Shown here: one piece after another, positions 35,328 through 43,764 of the stretch
Position numbering within the stretch: the first letter of the stretch is position 1
How the letters are laid out: every line of letters starts with the position of its first letter
Source: Lachnospiraceae bacterium
Lineage (GTDB): Bacteria; Bacillota; Clostridia; Lachnospirales; Lachnospiraceae
Assembly: GCA_029338875.1 (NCBI GenBank)
Contig: JAQYBF010000110.1
Coordinates: forward strand, 1 to 61,406
DNA: 61,406 bases
Reading direction: 5' to 3'
Program-made: the position numbers and the translations under genes
The notes under the pieces: model-generated
Databases searched by the model: none
The model's input: the letters and a program-made list of their open reading frames with translations, nothing else
Told to the model about the DNA's origin: nothing

Positions 35328-36089
35328 ATGAAAATGAAGAAAAGATTCGTCCTTTTCGCCTGCATGCTCGTCATGATGTTTACTCTGGTTTCCTGCGGGA
35401 ATTCAATTAACGATCAGAAGAAGGTCTATGGCTATAACAGATCTGATCTGGAACAGAGTGTTCAGACTATGACAACCAGCCTGTCGCAGATCTCTGCAAA
35501 GGATGCGGCAAGCCAGGCCGAGCAGTACAGAACTGCATCTGAGACGGCATCGGGTGACGAAAAGGACCAGGATGTAATGTATGAGACCCTGCTTCAGAAC
35601 TGGGCTGACAATGCGAACACCCTCGGCGAACTGAAGGGCTTCGGCGAATTTAAGATCGAGAAGGCCGGAAAGACCGTTACCGCAACACAGAACGTAAGCT
35701 TTTCCAAGCGTTCCGGTAAGGTAATCTACACCTTCAGCGTTCTCGGAGATCGGATGAAGCTGACCTCCATGAATGTCAATGTGGATTACACCATGGCCGA
35801 GACCATGTCCAAGGCTGCACTGAATGTGCTGATGGGTATGCTCGTCGTATTCTCGGTTCTGATCATCATCAGTCTTGTTATCTATGCTTTCCGTATCATT
35901 CCCTATCTGCAGAAGAAATTCTCCGGTCAGGAGGAAGCACCAAAGCAGGCAGAGGTTAAGGAAGAGAAAGCTGTCGAAGAAGCAGCAGATGATACCGAGC
36001 TTGTGGCAGTTATTGCCGCAGCCATTTCCGCTTCTACAGGAATGACAACAGATGACTTTGTTGTCCGCTCCATCCGGAGAAGATATTAA
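35328..36089 (+). CDS. OadG-type subunit fused to an N-terminal lipoprotein domain
   Basis: 253 residues. A signal sequence with lipobox LVSC (Cys ~23) is followed by an ~130-residue extracytoplasmic domain (contains ELKGFGEFKIEKAG, KVIYTFSVLGDRMKLTSM), then one membrane segment (NVLMGMLVVFSVLIIISLVIYAF) and a cytosolic tail with a charged linker ending FVVRSIRRRY, as in OadG/MmdD subunits that tether the carrier and carboxyltransferase to the membrane pump. Classical OadG is ~80-120 residues without the outer domain. The extra domain's role is unknown. 12 bases after the carboxyltransferase gene. Confidence 0.75.
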   Translation: MKMKKRFVLFACMLVMMFTLVSCGNSINDQKKVYGYNRSDLEQSVQTMTTSLSQISAKDAASQAEQYRTASETASGDEKDQDVMYETLLQNWADNANTLGELKGFGEFKIEKAGKTVTATQNVSFSKRSGKVIYTFSVLGDRMKLTSMNVNVDYTMAETMSKAALNVLMGMLVVFSVLIIISLVIYAFRIIPYLQKKFSGQEEAPKQAEVKEEKAVEEAADDTELVAVIAAAISASTGMTTDDFVVRSIRRRY

Positions 36090-36113
36090 TTAGAGTTCAG
36101 GAGGAAATTTATA

Positions 36114-36473
36114 ATGAAAAGCTATACCATTACCGTTAACGGCACAGCATATGATGTAACCGTAGAAGAGACAGGAAGCACTGCAAGCGCACCTGCAGCA
36201 AGACCTGCAGTAGCTGCTCCTAAGGCTCCTGTAAAGAAGGCAGCCGGCGCAGCTGGCTCCCTTAAGATTGATGCCGGCGCATCCGGAAAGGTCTTCAAGA
36301 TCAACACCAAGCCCGGCGATGCAGTAAAGCCCGGCGATCCGATCCTGACTCTGGAAGTCATGAAGATGGAGACCCCGGTTGTTGCACCCAAGGCAGGCAC
36401 TGTTGCCAGCATCGAGGTTTCTGAAGGTCAGATGGTTGAGGCTGGAGATCTTCTCGCTACAATGAATGAGTAA
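36114..36473 (+). CDS. Biotin carboxyl carrier subunit
   Basis: 119 residues. C-terminal biotinyl domain with the biotinylated Lys84 in LEVMKMETPV; an Ala/Pro/Lys-rich linker (~25-45) lets the arm swing; the N-terminal ~20 residues (SYTITVNGTAYDVTVEE) are as in MmdC/GcdC and the 1.3S subunit of transcarboxylase. It would carry CO2 between the carboxyltransferase(s) and OadB. AGGAGG before the ATG. Confidence 0.92.
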   Translation: MKSYTITVNGTAYDVTVEETGSTASAPAARPAVAAPKAPVKKAAGAAGSLKIDAGASGKVFKINTKPGDAVKPGDPILTLEVMKMETPVVAPKAGTVASIEVSEGQMVEAGDLLATMNE

Positions 36474-36496
36474 TCTGACTTTCAGGAGGGATTTAC

Positions 36497-37645
36497 ATGA
36501 GTTACGTTGCAAGTACGTTAGGTAACCTTCTCCATCAGACAGCCTTTGCGAACCTGACCGTCGGCAACTTCGTTATGATCGTGATAGCAGGAATCTTCCT
36601 CTATCTCGCGATTGCGAAGGACTTTGAACCGCTTCTTCTGGTTCCGATCGCATTTGGCATGCTCCTGGTTAATATTTATCCGGATATCATCGCATCTCCG
36701 GCTGAAACCTCCAATGGAGTTGGTGGCCTGCTTTATTATTTCTATCAATTGGATGAATGGTCGATCCTGCCGTCCCTGATCTTCATGGGCGTCGGAGCAA
36801 TGACCGACTTCAGCCCTCTGATCGCCAACCCGATTTCATTCCTGATGGGTGCCGGCGCTCAGTTCGGTATCTATGTTGCCTACCTGGTCGCAATCCTTCT
36901 CGGATTCAACGATAAGGCAGCGGCAGCAATCTCCATCATCGGCGGTGCTGATGGCCCTACCTCCATCTTCCTTGCCGGCAAACTGGGACAGAGTTCCCTG
37001 ATGGGCCCGATCGCCGTAGCGGCATATTCCTATATGTCCCTGGTTCCGATCATTCAGCCTCCTATCATGAAGCTCTTTACCTCTGAAAAGAACCGTAAGA
37101 TTCACATGGCACAGCTTCGTCCGGTATCCAAGCTCGAGAAGATCCTCTTCCCGATCGTCGTTACCATTATCGTCTGTCTGATCCTTCCGACCACAGCTCC
37201 TCTGGTAGGTATGCTGATGCTCGGAAATCTCTTCAAGGAGTGCGGTGTTGTTCGTCAGCTGACCGATACAGCAAGTAACGCTATGATGTACATCGTAGTT
37301 ATTCTTCTGGGAACCTCTGTCGGAGCATCTACTTCCGCAGAAGCCTTCCTCAATGTCTCCACTCTGAAGATTGTCGCTCTGGGCCTGATCGCATTCATGT
37401 TTGCAACTGCGGCCGGTATCTGGCTGGGCAATCTTTTGTGCTGGGTTACCAAGGGCAAGATCAATCCTCTGATTGGTTCTGCCGGTGTATCCGCCGTGCC
37501 TATGAGTGCCCGTGTATCTCAGAAGGTCGGCGCCGAAGCGGATCCGACCAACTTCCTTCTCATGCATGCCATGGGACCGAACGTTGCCGGTGTTATCGGA
37601 ACAGCCGTAGCTGCCGGTGTATTCATGGCTATTTTCGGAGTCTAA
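36497..37645 (+). CDS. oadB: Sodium ion-translocating decarboxylase subunit beta
   Basis: 382 residues, about ten membrane segments. Decarboxylates carboxybiotin and exports Na+ (OadB/MmdB/GcdB family). Key signature ISIIGGADGPTSIFLAGKL includes the conserved Asp required for Na+ transport in family members; the second conserved region is NFLLMHAMGPNVAGVIGTA. Preceded by AGGAGGG. Together with the OadG-like protein it makes the membrane part of the complex. Confidence 0.92.
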   Translation: MSYVASTLGNLLHQTAFANLTVGNFVMIVIAGIFLYLAIAKDFEPLLLVPIAFGMLLVNIYPDIIASPAETSNGVGGLLYYFYQLDEWSILPSLIFMGVGAMTDFSPLIANPISFLMGAGAQFGIYVAYLVAILLGFNDKAAAAISIIGGADGPTSIFLAGKLGQSSLMGPIAVAAYSYMSLVPIIQPPIMKLFTSEKNRKIHMAQLRPVSKLEKILFPIVVTIIVCLILPTTAPLVGMLMLGNLFKECGVVRQLTDTASNAMMYIVVILLGTSVGASTSAEAFLNVSTLKIVALGLIAFMFATAAGIWLGNLLCWVTKGKINPLIGSAGVSAVPMSARVSQKVGAEADPTNFLLMHAMGPNVAGVIGTAVAAGVFMAIFGV

Positions 37646-37663
37646 TATAAAGGAGAATGAACA

Positions 37664-39082
37664 ATGGCAGAAGTCACAAAGAAACCATTAAAAATTACTG
37701 AAACCGTTCTTCGTGATGCCCATCAGTCTCTGATGGCAACACGTATGACAACAGAAGAAATGCTTCCGATCGTTCCCACCATGGATAAGGTCGGTTACAA
37801 CGCCGTAGAGTGCTGGGGCGGTGCCACATTCGATGCCTGCCTTCGTTTCCTTCATGAGGATCCGTGGGAGAGACTGAGAAAGTTAAGAGACGGCTTCAAG
37901 CACACCAAGCTGCAGATGCTTTTCCGCGGCCAGAACATCCTTGGCTACAAGCCCTATGCAGATGATGTTGTCGAGTACTTCGTACAGAAGTCCATTGCCA
38001 ACGGTATCGATATCATCCGAATCTTTGACTGCCTGAACGATCTCAGAAACCTTGAGACCGCCGTCAAGGCTGCCAAGAAGGAAGGCGGACATGCTCAGGT
38101 AGCTCTGTCCTATACACTTGGCGATGCCTATACCCTGGACTATTGGGTAGAGAAGGCCAAGGCCATTGAAGAAATGGGTGCAGATTCCATCTGCATCAAG
38201 GATATGTCCGGACTTCTGGTTCCCAAGGCAGCATCCGAGCTTTTCACTGCTTTAAGAGAAGCTACCGATCTTCCTCTGGAACTGCATAACCACTATACTT
38301 CCGGTGTCGCTTCCATGACCTGCATGAAGGCTGTAGAAGCTGGATGCGATATCATCGATACCGCCATTTCTCCTTTCGCTATGGGTACTTCCCAGCCGGC
38401 TACTGAGGTTATGGTAGAGGCCTTCAAGGGTACCCAGTATGATACCGGTCTGGATCAGAATCTCCTTGCCGAGATCGCTGATTATTTCCAGCCCATCCGT
38501 GAGAAGTACATCGCAAACGGCCGGATCTCTACCAAGGTCCTGGGCGTTAACATCAAGACCCTTCTCTATCAGGTACCGGGCGGTATGCTTTCCAACCTGA
38601 TTTCCCAGCTCAAGGAGCAGGGTAAGGAAGACAAGCTGAGAGAGGTTCTTGAAGAGGTTCCGAGAGTACGTAAGGATCTCGGTGAGCCGCCTCTGGTTAC
38701 ACCTTCTTCCCAGATCGTCGGAACTCAGGCCGTATTCAATGTTCTGATGGGCGAGCGATACAAGGTCGTTACCGACCAGACCAAGGATCTTCTTCTTGGA
38801 AAGTACGGCAAGACCGTAAAGCCTTTCAATCCGGAAGTTGTCGAGAAGGCTCTTGGCGACAGAAAGTCCGAGGCTATCACCTGCAGACCTGCAGATCTCT
38901 TAAAGCCTCAGCTTCCTGAGATGGAGAAGGCCGTTGCTCCTTACAAGCAGCAGGATGAGGATACTCTTTCCTATGCTCTGTTCCCTCAGGTTGCAACCGA
39001 GTTCTTCAAGTATCGTCAGGCTCAGCAGACCGGCGTTGATCCCAAGGCTGCCGACAAGAAGAACGGTGCCTATCCTGTCTGA
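37664..39082 (+). CDS. Oxaloacetate decarboxylase / pyruvate carboxyltransferase alpha (5S-like), without biotin domain
   Basis: 472 residues. HMGL-like TIM barrel plus PYC/OADA domain. Metal/active-site residues: D18 in TVLRDAHQS, K179 (carbamylated Lys in family) in CIKDMSG, H208 and H210 in ELHNHYTSG. DTAISPFAMGTSQPATE is family-typical. It stops at ~470 residues, before the biotinyl domain that full OadA (~600) carries, so it must use the separate carrier at 36114. This matches the 5S subunit of transcarboxylase or a split OadA. AAAGGAG upstream; last gene before the terminator at 39149. Confidence 0.88.
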   Translation: MAEVTKKPLKITETVLRDAHQSLMATRMTTEEMLPIVPTMDKVGYNAVECWGGATFDACLRFLHEDPWERLRKLRDGFKHTKLQMLFRGQNILGYKPYADDVVEYFVQKSIANGIDIIRIFDCLNDLRNLETAVKAAKKEGGHAQVALSYTLGDAYTLDYWVEKAKAIEEMGADSICIKDMSGLLVPKAASELFTALREATDLPLELHNHYTSGVASMTCMKAVEAGCDIIDTAISPFAMGTSQPATEVMVEAFKGTQYDTGLDQNLLAEIADYFQPIREKYIANGRISTKVLGVNIKTLLYQVPGGMLSNLISQLKEQGKEDKLREVLEEVPRVRKDLGEPPLVTPSSQIVGTQAVFNVLMGERYKVVTDQTKDLLLGKYGKTVKPFNPEVVEKALGDRKSEAITCRPADLLKPQLPEMEKAVAPYKQQDEDTLSYALFPQVATEFFKYRQAQQTGVDPKAADKKNGAYPV

Positions 39083-39148
39083 GGATAAATGAAGACCGTC
39101 TCCTTTGAAGGTATTCCGAATCAGAGACAGAATATACAGTAAATATAG

Positions 39149-39191
39149 AAAGCTCTGCTTTGTACCTTATCGTACAGGGCAGAGCTTTTTT
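39149..39191 (+). terminator. Rho-independent terminator of the decarboxylase operon
   Basis: AAAGCTCTGC (39149-39158) pairs with GCAGAGCTTT (39179-39188), with an inner GTAC/GTAC helix, running into TTT. Confidence 0.88.
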
Positions 39192-39232
39192 GCGTCGGCA
39201 GATAAAAGTTCAGGAGACAGCACGAACAAGTA

Positions 39233-39241
39233 TGTTATAAT
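39233..39241 (+). promoter_or_regulatory. Extended -10 promoter for the symporter gene
   Basis: TGTTATAAT: consensus TATAAT at 39236-39241 with an upstream TG. No good -35 at 16-18 bases, which is tolerated with an extended -10. It lies 46 bases before the start. Confidence 0.5.
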
Positions 39242-39286
39242 GACTTACAAATGTGATTTCAGGAAAGAGGAAGGCGAAGGAAGATT

Positions 39287-40720
39287 ATGAATGAAATACT
39301 GACCAGGCTGACAGAATTTTCATCGCGGCTGGATGCCGCGGTATGGGGAATCCCCATGCTGATCCTGCTTCTTGGTACAGGTATTTTCTTAAGCGCGAGA
39401 CTGGGATTTCTTCAGTTCCGGAAATTCGGAACCATCATGAAGAATACCGTCGGCAAGCTCTTTGAAAAGAAATCTGACCAGAAAGAGGGCACTCTGTCCC
39501 CGGTTCAGGCCCTGACAACGGCTCTGGCCGGAACCGTCGGAACCGGAAATATTGCCGGCGTTGCCGGTGCCATTGCCATCGGAGGCCCCGGTGCCATCTT
39601 CTGGATGTGGATTGCGGCTCTGTTCGGTATGTGTACCAAATATGCAGAGATCGTTCTTTCTGTTCATTACCGGAAGAAAAATGAAAAGGGCGACTATGTC
39701 GGCGGACCCATGTATTACATCGTGAACGGTCTGGGAAGCAGATGGAAATGGCTTTCCATTGTCTTCTGTATCTTCGCCATGGTTGCGGCTCTTGGAACCG
39801 GCTGTATGACCCAGATCAATACCATTGCCTCATCGATCGGATCGGTCTTCAAGGCCTATAATCCCTCCATTGATGAGGGTACCCTTCACATGATCTATGT
39901 GATCATAGGCATTGTAGGCGCAATTCTCACAATTCTGGTCCTCTTCGGCGGTCTGCAGAGAATCGGTAATGTAACAGAGAAGCTGGTTCCCATTATGGCT
40001 CTGGTCTATATTATTTCTGCACTGGTTGTCGTATTTACACATGGAAACAATGTCGGCAGAGTATTCGGACAGATCATAAGCGGCGCCTTTGATCCTTCCG
40101 CCATCGGCGGCGGACTTACCGGAGTGGCCATCCAGCAGGCCATGCGGGCAGGCTTCGGACGCGGTATTTTTTCCAATGAGGCCGGTCTCGGTACCGCACC
40201 GATCGCCCATGCAGCTGCTGATGTCAAGCATCCGGTCGAGCAGGGCATGTATGGTGTTTTCGAGGTCTTTGCCGATACTATTATTATCTGCACTCTGACT
40301 GCACTGGCCATTCTCTGTTCCGGCTGTGCCGGACAGTTCTATGGAAAGTCTGCGGCAGCTGACCTTACCATCATGGCTTTCTCCACCTCCTTCGGGGACA
40401 AGCTGGGCGCTTCGATCATTGCGGTCTGCATTACTCTGTTTGCATTTTCCACACTTCTGTCCTGGAGTCTTTACGGTGCCCGCTGCATGGAATTCCTGGC
40501 AGGTCCCCGCGGCATGGCTGTCTATCAGGCAATCTATGTGATCTTTGTCGTCGTCGGTGCCAGTGTCAAGCTGGATGTGGTCTGGAATCTGGCTGACAGC
40601 ATGAATGCTCTGATGGCAATCCCTAACCTCGTCGCTGTCCTGGCTCTGTCGCCGGTTGTTGTAAGGCTTACAAAGGACTATGCAGCAAAGAAAGCTAAAA
40701 ATGATAAGAGGATAAGGTAA
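39287..40720 (+). CDS. Alanine/glycine:cation (Na+) symporter, AGCS family
   Basis: 477 residues, about ten membrane segments. Signature LAGTVGTGNIAGVAGAIAIGGPGAIFWMW in the second quarter (part: GTVGTGNIAGVAGA) and GFGRGIFSNEAGLGTAPIAHAA are diagnostic of the AGCS family (AlsT/DagA). Imports alanine or glycine with Na+. It follows the Na+-exporting decarboxylase operon, from which a terminator separates it. The next gene starts five bases after its stop, so the pair symporter-regulator may be cotranscribed. Confidence 0.92.
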   Translation: MNEILTRLTEFSSRLDAAVWGIPMLILLLGTGIFLSARLGFLQFRKFGTIMKNTVGKLFEKKSDQKEGTLSPVQALTTALAGTVGTGNIAGVAGAIAIGGPGAIFWMWIAALFGMCTKYAEIVLSVHYRKKNEKGDYVGGPMYYIVNGLGSRWKWLSIVFCIFAMVAALGTGCMTQINTIASSIGSVFKAYNPSIDEGTLHMIYVIIGIVGAILTILVLFGGLQRIGNVTEKLVPIMALVYIISALVVVFTHGNNVGRVFGQIISGAFDPSAIGGGLTGVAIQQAMRAGFGRGIFSNEAGLGTAPIAHAAADVKHPVEQGMYGVFEVFADTIIICTLTALAILCSGCAGQFYGKSAAADLTIMAFSTSFGDKLGASIIAVCITLFAFSTLLSWSLYGARCMEFLAGPRGMAVYQAIYVIFVVVGASVKLDVVWNLADSMNALMAIPNLVAVLALSPVVVRLTKDYAAKKAKNDKRIR

Positions 40721-40725
40721 AATAC

Positions 40726-41682
40726 ATGTCAACGAACAGCGATCTTATGAACCGGATCAACCGGCACTACAGCCGAATGTCCAAGGGACAGAAGCTTCTG
40801 TCGAATTACATTGCAGATAATTATGATAAGGCGGTCTTTTTGACGGCTGCCAAAATGGGAGAGACCGTCGGCGTCTCGGAATCGACGGTGGTCCGCTTCG
40901 CCATGACGCTTGGCTACAAGGGCTATCCGGATTTCCAGAAGGCCCTGGAGGAAATGGTCCGTAACAAGCTGAATTCCATTCAGAGAATGGAAGTGACCTA
41001 CGGCCGGATCAGCCAGTCGAAGATCCTCGAATCCGTCCTCCATTCGGATGAAGAGAAGATCAAGCAGACCCTGCAGGAGATCGATGACAAGGCCTTTGAA
41101 CTGGCTGTGGACACCATCTTAAATGCCAGGAGAATCTATGTGATCGGAATCCGTTCCTGCGCATCCTTAGCCAATTTCCTGGCCTTTTATCTGAATCTGA
41201 TCTTCGACAATGTCATCCTCCTTCAGACCAATTCCTCCAGTGAGATTTTTGAGCAGATGATCCGGATCAATGAGAAGGACGTGATCATCGGAATCAGCTT
41301 TCCCCGCTATTCCATGCGGACCTTAAAGGCCCTGGAATTCGCAAATAACCGGAGCGCCCGGGTCATTACCCTGACGGATTCCGTGAATTCTCCCATGAAC
41401 CTCTATTCCTCCTGCAATCTGATCGCCAAGAGCGATATGGCATCCATCGTGGATTCTCTGGTGGCACCGCTTTCCGTCATCAATGCACTGATTGTTTCTC
41501 TCTGCATGAAGAAGCAGGATGAGGTTGCGGACACGCTTGGGCTTCTGGAGCATATCTGGGATGAATATCAGGTCTATGAAAGCGATGAAATCGACCGGGT
41601 GGATGATTCGGTGAAAATGCGCTTCCCCAAGAGAAAATCCAAAGGAAATGCAGAAGAGGATCCGGAGGAAGAAGACTCATGA
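40726..41682 (+). CDS. MurR/RpiR family transcriptional regulator
   Basis: 318 residues. N-terminal RpiR helix-turn-helix (LTAAKMGETVGVSESTVVRF, residues ~40-60) and C-terminal SIS sugar-phosphate-binding domain (YVIGIRSCASLANFLAFYLN, DVIIGISFPRYSMRTLKALEF-type core). Members sense phosphosugars or related ligands. Acidic C-terminal tail. Ligand unknown; the neighbourhood (amino acid symporter upstream, flavoprotein downstream) does not name one. Ends in an ATGA overlap with the next gene. Confidence 0.88.
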   Translation: MSTNSDLMNRINRHYSRMSKGQKLLSNYIADNYDKAVFLTAAKMGETVGVSESTVVRFAMTLGYKGYPDFQKALEEMVRNKLNSIQRMEVTYGRISQSKILESVLHSDEEKIKQTLQEIDDKAFELAVDTILNARRIYVIGIRSCASLANFLAFYLNLIFDNVILLQTNSSSEIFEQMIRINEKDVIIGISFPRYSMRTLKALEFANNRSARVITLTDSVNSPMNLYSSCNLIAKSDMASIVDSLVAPLSVINALIVSLCMKKQDEVADTLGLLEHIWDEYQVYESDEIDRVDDSVKMRFPKRKSKGNAEEDPEEEDS

Positions 41683-42968
41683 AAGCAGCAGTCATCGGCG
41701 GAGGAGCCGCCGGCATGATGGCGGCCATCGCTGCCGCCAAAAAGGGTCACAGTGTGACGATCTATGAGAAAAATGAAAAGCTGGGAAAAAAGATCTACAT
41801 CACCGGCAAGGGCCGCTGCAACTGTACCAACGCGGCTCCCATCGATGAATTCTTTTCGAACTACATCTCGAATCCCCGCTTTCTCTATAGCTCTCTCTAT
41901 CGTTTTACCAATGAAGACCTGATGAAAATGATCGAAAAGGAGGGAATTCCTCTGAAGACGGAGAGAGGAAACCGGGTCTTTCCGGTCTCGGATCATGCAT
42001 CGGATATAACCAAGGCATTGGAGATAGAGCTCAAGCGTCTGCATGTGAAGATCTGTCTTCGGACCGAGGTGAAGTTTCTTCTGACGGAAGACCTTTCGCC
42101 GGAAGAACTGGGCCCCAAGGAGAAATACACAAAGCGGGTGACCGGTCTTTCTTTATCCGATGGCAGGAGGGTTCCGGCGGATGCGGTCATTGTCTGTACC
42201 GGAGGCTTTTCCTATCCGACTACCGGATCGACCGGCGACGGCTACCGCTTCGCCCGGGAGGAGGGACTGAAGGTGACAGAGCTTCGGCCGAGTCTGGTTC
42301 CTCTTCGGACGGAAGAAAGCGATATCTATGCCCTCCAGGGCCTGTCCTTGAAGAATGTCAGCCTGACTATGCCCTATGGAAAAAATGCAAAGAAGCAGTC
42401 CTTCCATGAACTCGGCGAGATGATGTTCACCCATTTCGGCATCACGGGGCCACTGGTATTAAAGGCTTCGGCCAGATGCGGGAAATATCTGGAGGAGTGC
42501 GGGACCCTGCCGGCTTTCATCGACTTCAAACCGGCCCTGAGCCCGGACCAGCTGGATCAGAGACTTCTCCGCGATTTCGATCAGCAGCCCAATAAGAACC
42601 TCCATACGGTCATGGGCGGTCTGCTTCCGGCCCGGATGATCCCGGTGCTGCTGAACCGGACCGGGATTTCGGATGAGAAAAAGGTCCATGACATCACAAA
42701 GGAAGAGCGGGCTCTGCTTGTCGATACATTGAAGCATTTCCGCCTGACCGTAAACGGAACCGAGGGCTTCCGCCAGGCCATTGTGACCCAGGGCGGTGTC
42801 TCGGTCAAGGAAATCTCCCCGTCCACCATGGAGACAAAAAAGGTCCGCGGTCTGTATTTCGCCGGAGAGGTCCTGGATATCGACGGCTATACCGGTGGCT
42901 TCAACCTGCAGGCAGCCTTCTCCACAGGCTTTCTGGCCGGAGATGGGCTGGAAGATTCTAATAAATAA
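41679..42968 (+). CDS. NAD(P)/FAD-dependent oxidoreductase, HI0933/YhiN family
   Basis: 429 residues. FAD-binding Rossmann motif VIGGGAAGMMAAIAAA at residues 5-20, then the family motif ITGKGRCNCTNAAP, and a C-terminal GGVSVKEISPSTMETKK and EVLDIDGYTGGFNLQAAFSTG. Widespread flavoprotein of unknown reaction, often annotated as aminoacetone oxidase-like. Four-base overlap with the regulator gene and 22 bases before cmk; the HI0933-cmk-ispH-rpsA order is common in Clostridia. Confidence 0.88.
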   Translation: MKAAVIGGGAAGMMAAIAAAKKGHSVTIYEKNEKLGKKIYITGKGRCNCTNAAPIDEFFSNYISNPRFLYSSLYRFTNEDLMKMIEKEGIPLKTERGNRVFPVSDHASDITKALEIELKRLHVKICLRTEVKFLLTEDLSPEELGPKEKYTKRVTGLSLSDGRRVPADAVIVCTGGFSYPTTGSTGDGYRFAREEGLKVTELRPSLVPLRTEESDIYALQGLSLKNVSLTMPYGKNAKKQSFHELGEMMFTHFGITGPLVLKASARCGKYLEECGTLPAFIDFKPALSPDQLDQRLLRDFDQQPNKNLHTVMGGLLPARMIPVLLNRTGISDEKKVHDITKEERALLVDTLKHFRLTVNGTEGFRQAIVTQGGVSVKEISPSTMETKKVRGLYFAGEVLDIDGYTGGFNLQAAFSTGFLAGDGLEDSNK

Positions 42969-42990
42969 AAGAGAGGAAAGATAGACCATT

Positions 42991-43674
42991 ATGAAGAAAA
43001 TTATGAATGTCGCAATTGACGGACCTGCCGGCGCAGGTAAAAGTACCATTGCCAGACGGGCTGCTAAGGAGCTGGGCTATATTTATGTCGATACCGGTGC
43101 CATGTACCGGGGCATGGCCTATCATATGTTAAAGAAGGGCATTGACCTAAAGGATGAGGCGGCCGTTTCGGCAGAGGCAGAGAAGCTTTCGGTCTCCATT
43201 TCCTATGAAAATGGAGAACAGGCTGTCCTGGTCAACGGGGAGAATGTGACACCCTTTATCCGGACACCTGAGGTCAGTGCAGCCGCATCTACAGTAAGTG
43301 CCTATCCCAAGGTCCGTGCAGCTCTTCTGAATCTGCAGAAGGACCTGGCAAAGAAGCAGTCGGTTCTTATGGACGGCCGGGATATCGGAACGGTCGTTCT
43401 GCCTCAGGCCGATGTGAAGATCTTCCTTACAGCCAGCGCCGAGATCCGTGGAAAGAGACGTTACGATGAGCTGATCGCCAAAGGACAGACCGCAGATCTG
43501 GACCAGATCATTGAGGATGTGAAGAAACGTGACGAGCAGGATATGAACCGGGCCATCGCACCCCTTCGCCAGGCGGAGGATGCTATTCTCGTGGATTCCT
43601 CCCATATGTCGATTGAGGAAGTCACCGATCGGATCGTAAGTCTGGTTAAGGCAGAAGAAGAGCGCGGAAAATAA
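42991..43674 (+). CDS. cmk: Cytidylate kinase
   Basis: 227 residues. Phosphorylates CMP/dCMP. P-loop IDGPAGAGKSTIARR at residues 8-22, YVDTGAMYRGMAYH, and GRDIGTVVLPQADVKIFLTAS, all as in bacterial CMP kinase. GAGAGGAAAG upstream. Precedes ispH and rpsA, a typical Clostridial order. Confidence 0.96.
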   Translation: MKKIMNVAIDGPAGAGKSTIARRAAKELGYIYVDTGAMYRGMAYHMLKKGIDLKDEAAVSAEAEKLSVSISYENGEQAVLVNGENVTPFIRTPEVSAAASTVSAYPKVRAALLNLQKDLAKKQSVLMDGRDIGTVVLPQADVKIFLTASAEIRGKRRYDELIAKGQTADLDQIIEDVKKRDEQDMNRAIAPLRQAEDAILVDSSHMSIEEVTDRIVSLVKAEEERGK

Positions 43675-43764
43675 GACTAGAAGCGATTGATTTGGAAAGT
43701 GATTCTGCTGCAGTAAACAGGAGAGTTCATCCTGAAAAACTGCAGAGTTCAGGAGAAATGGGCT

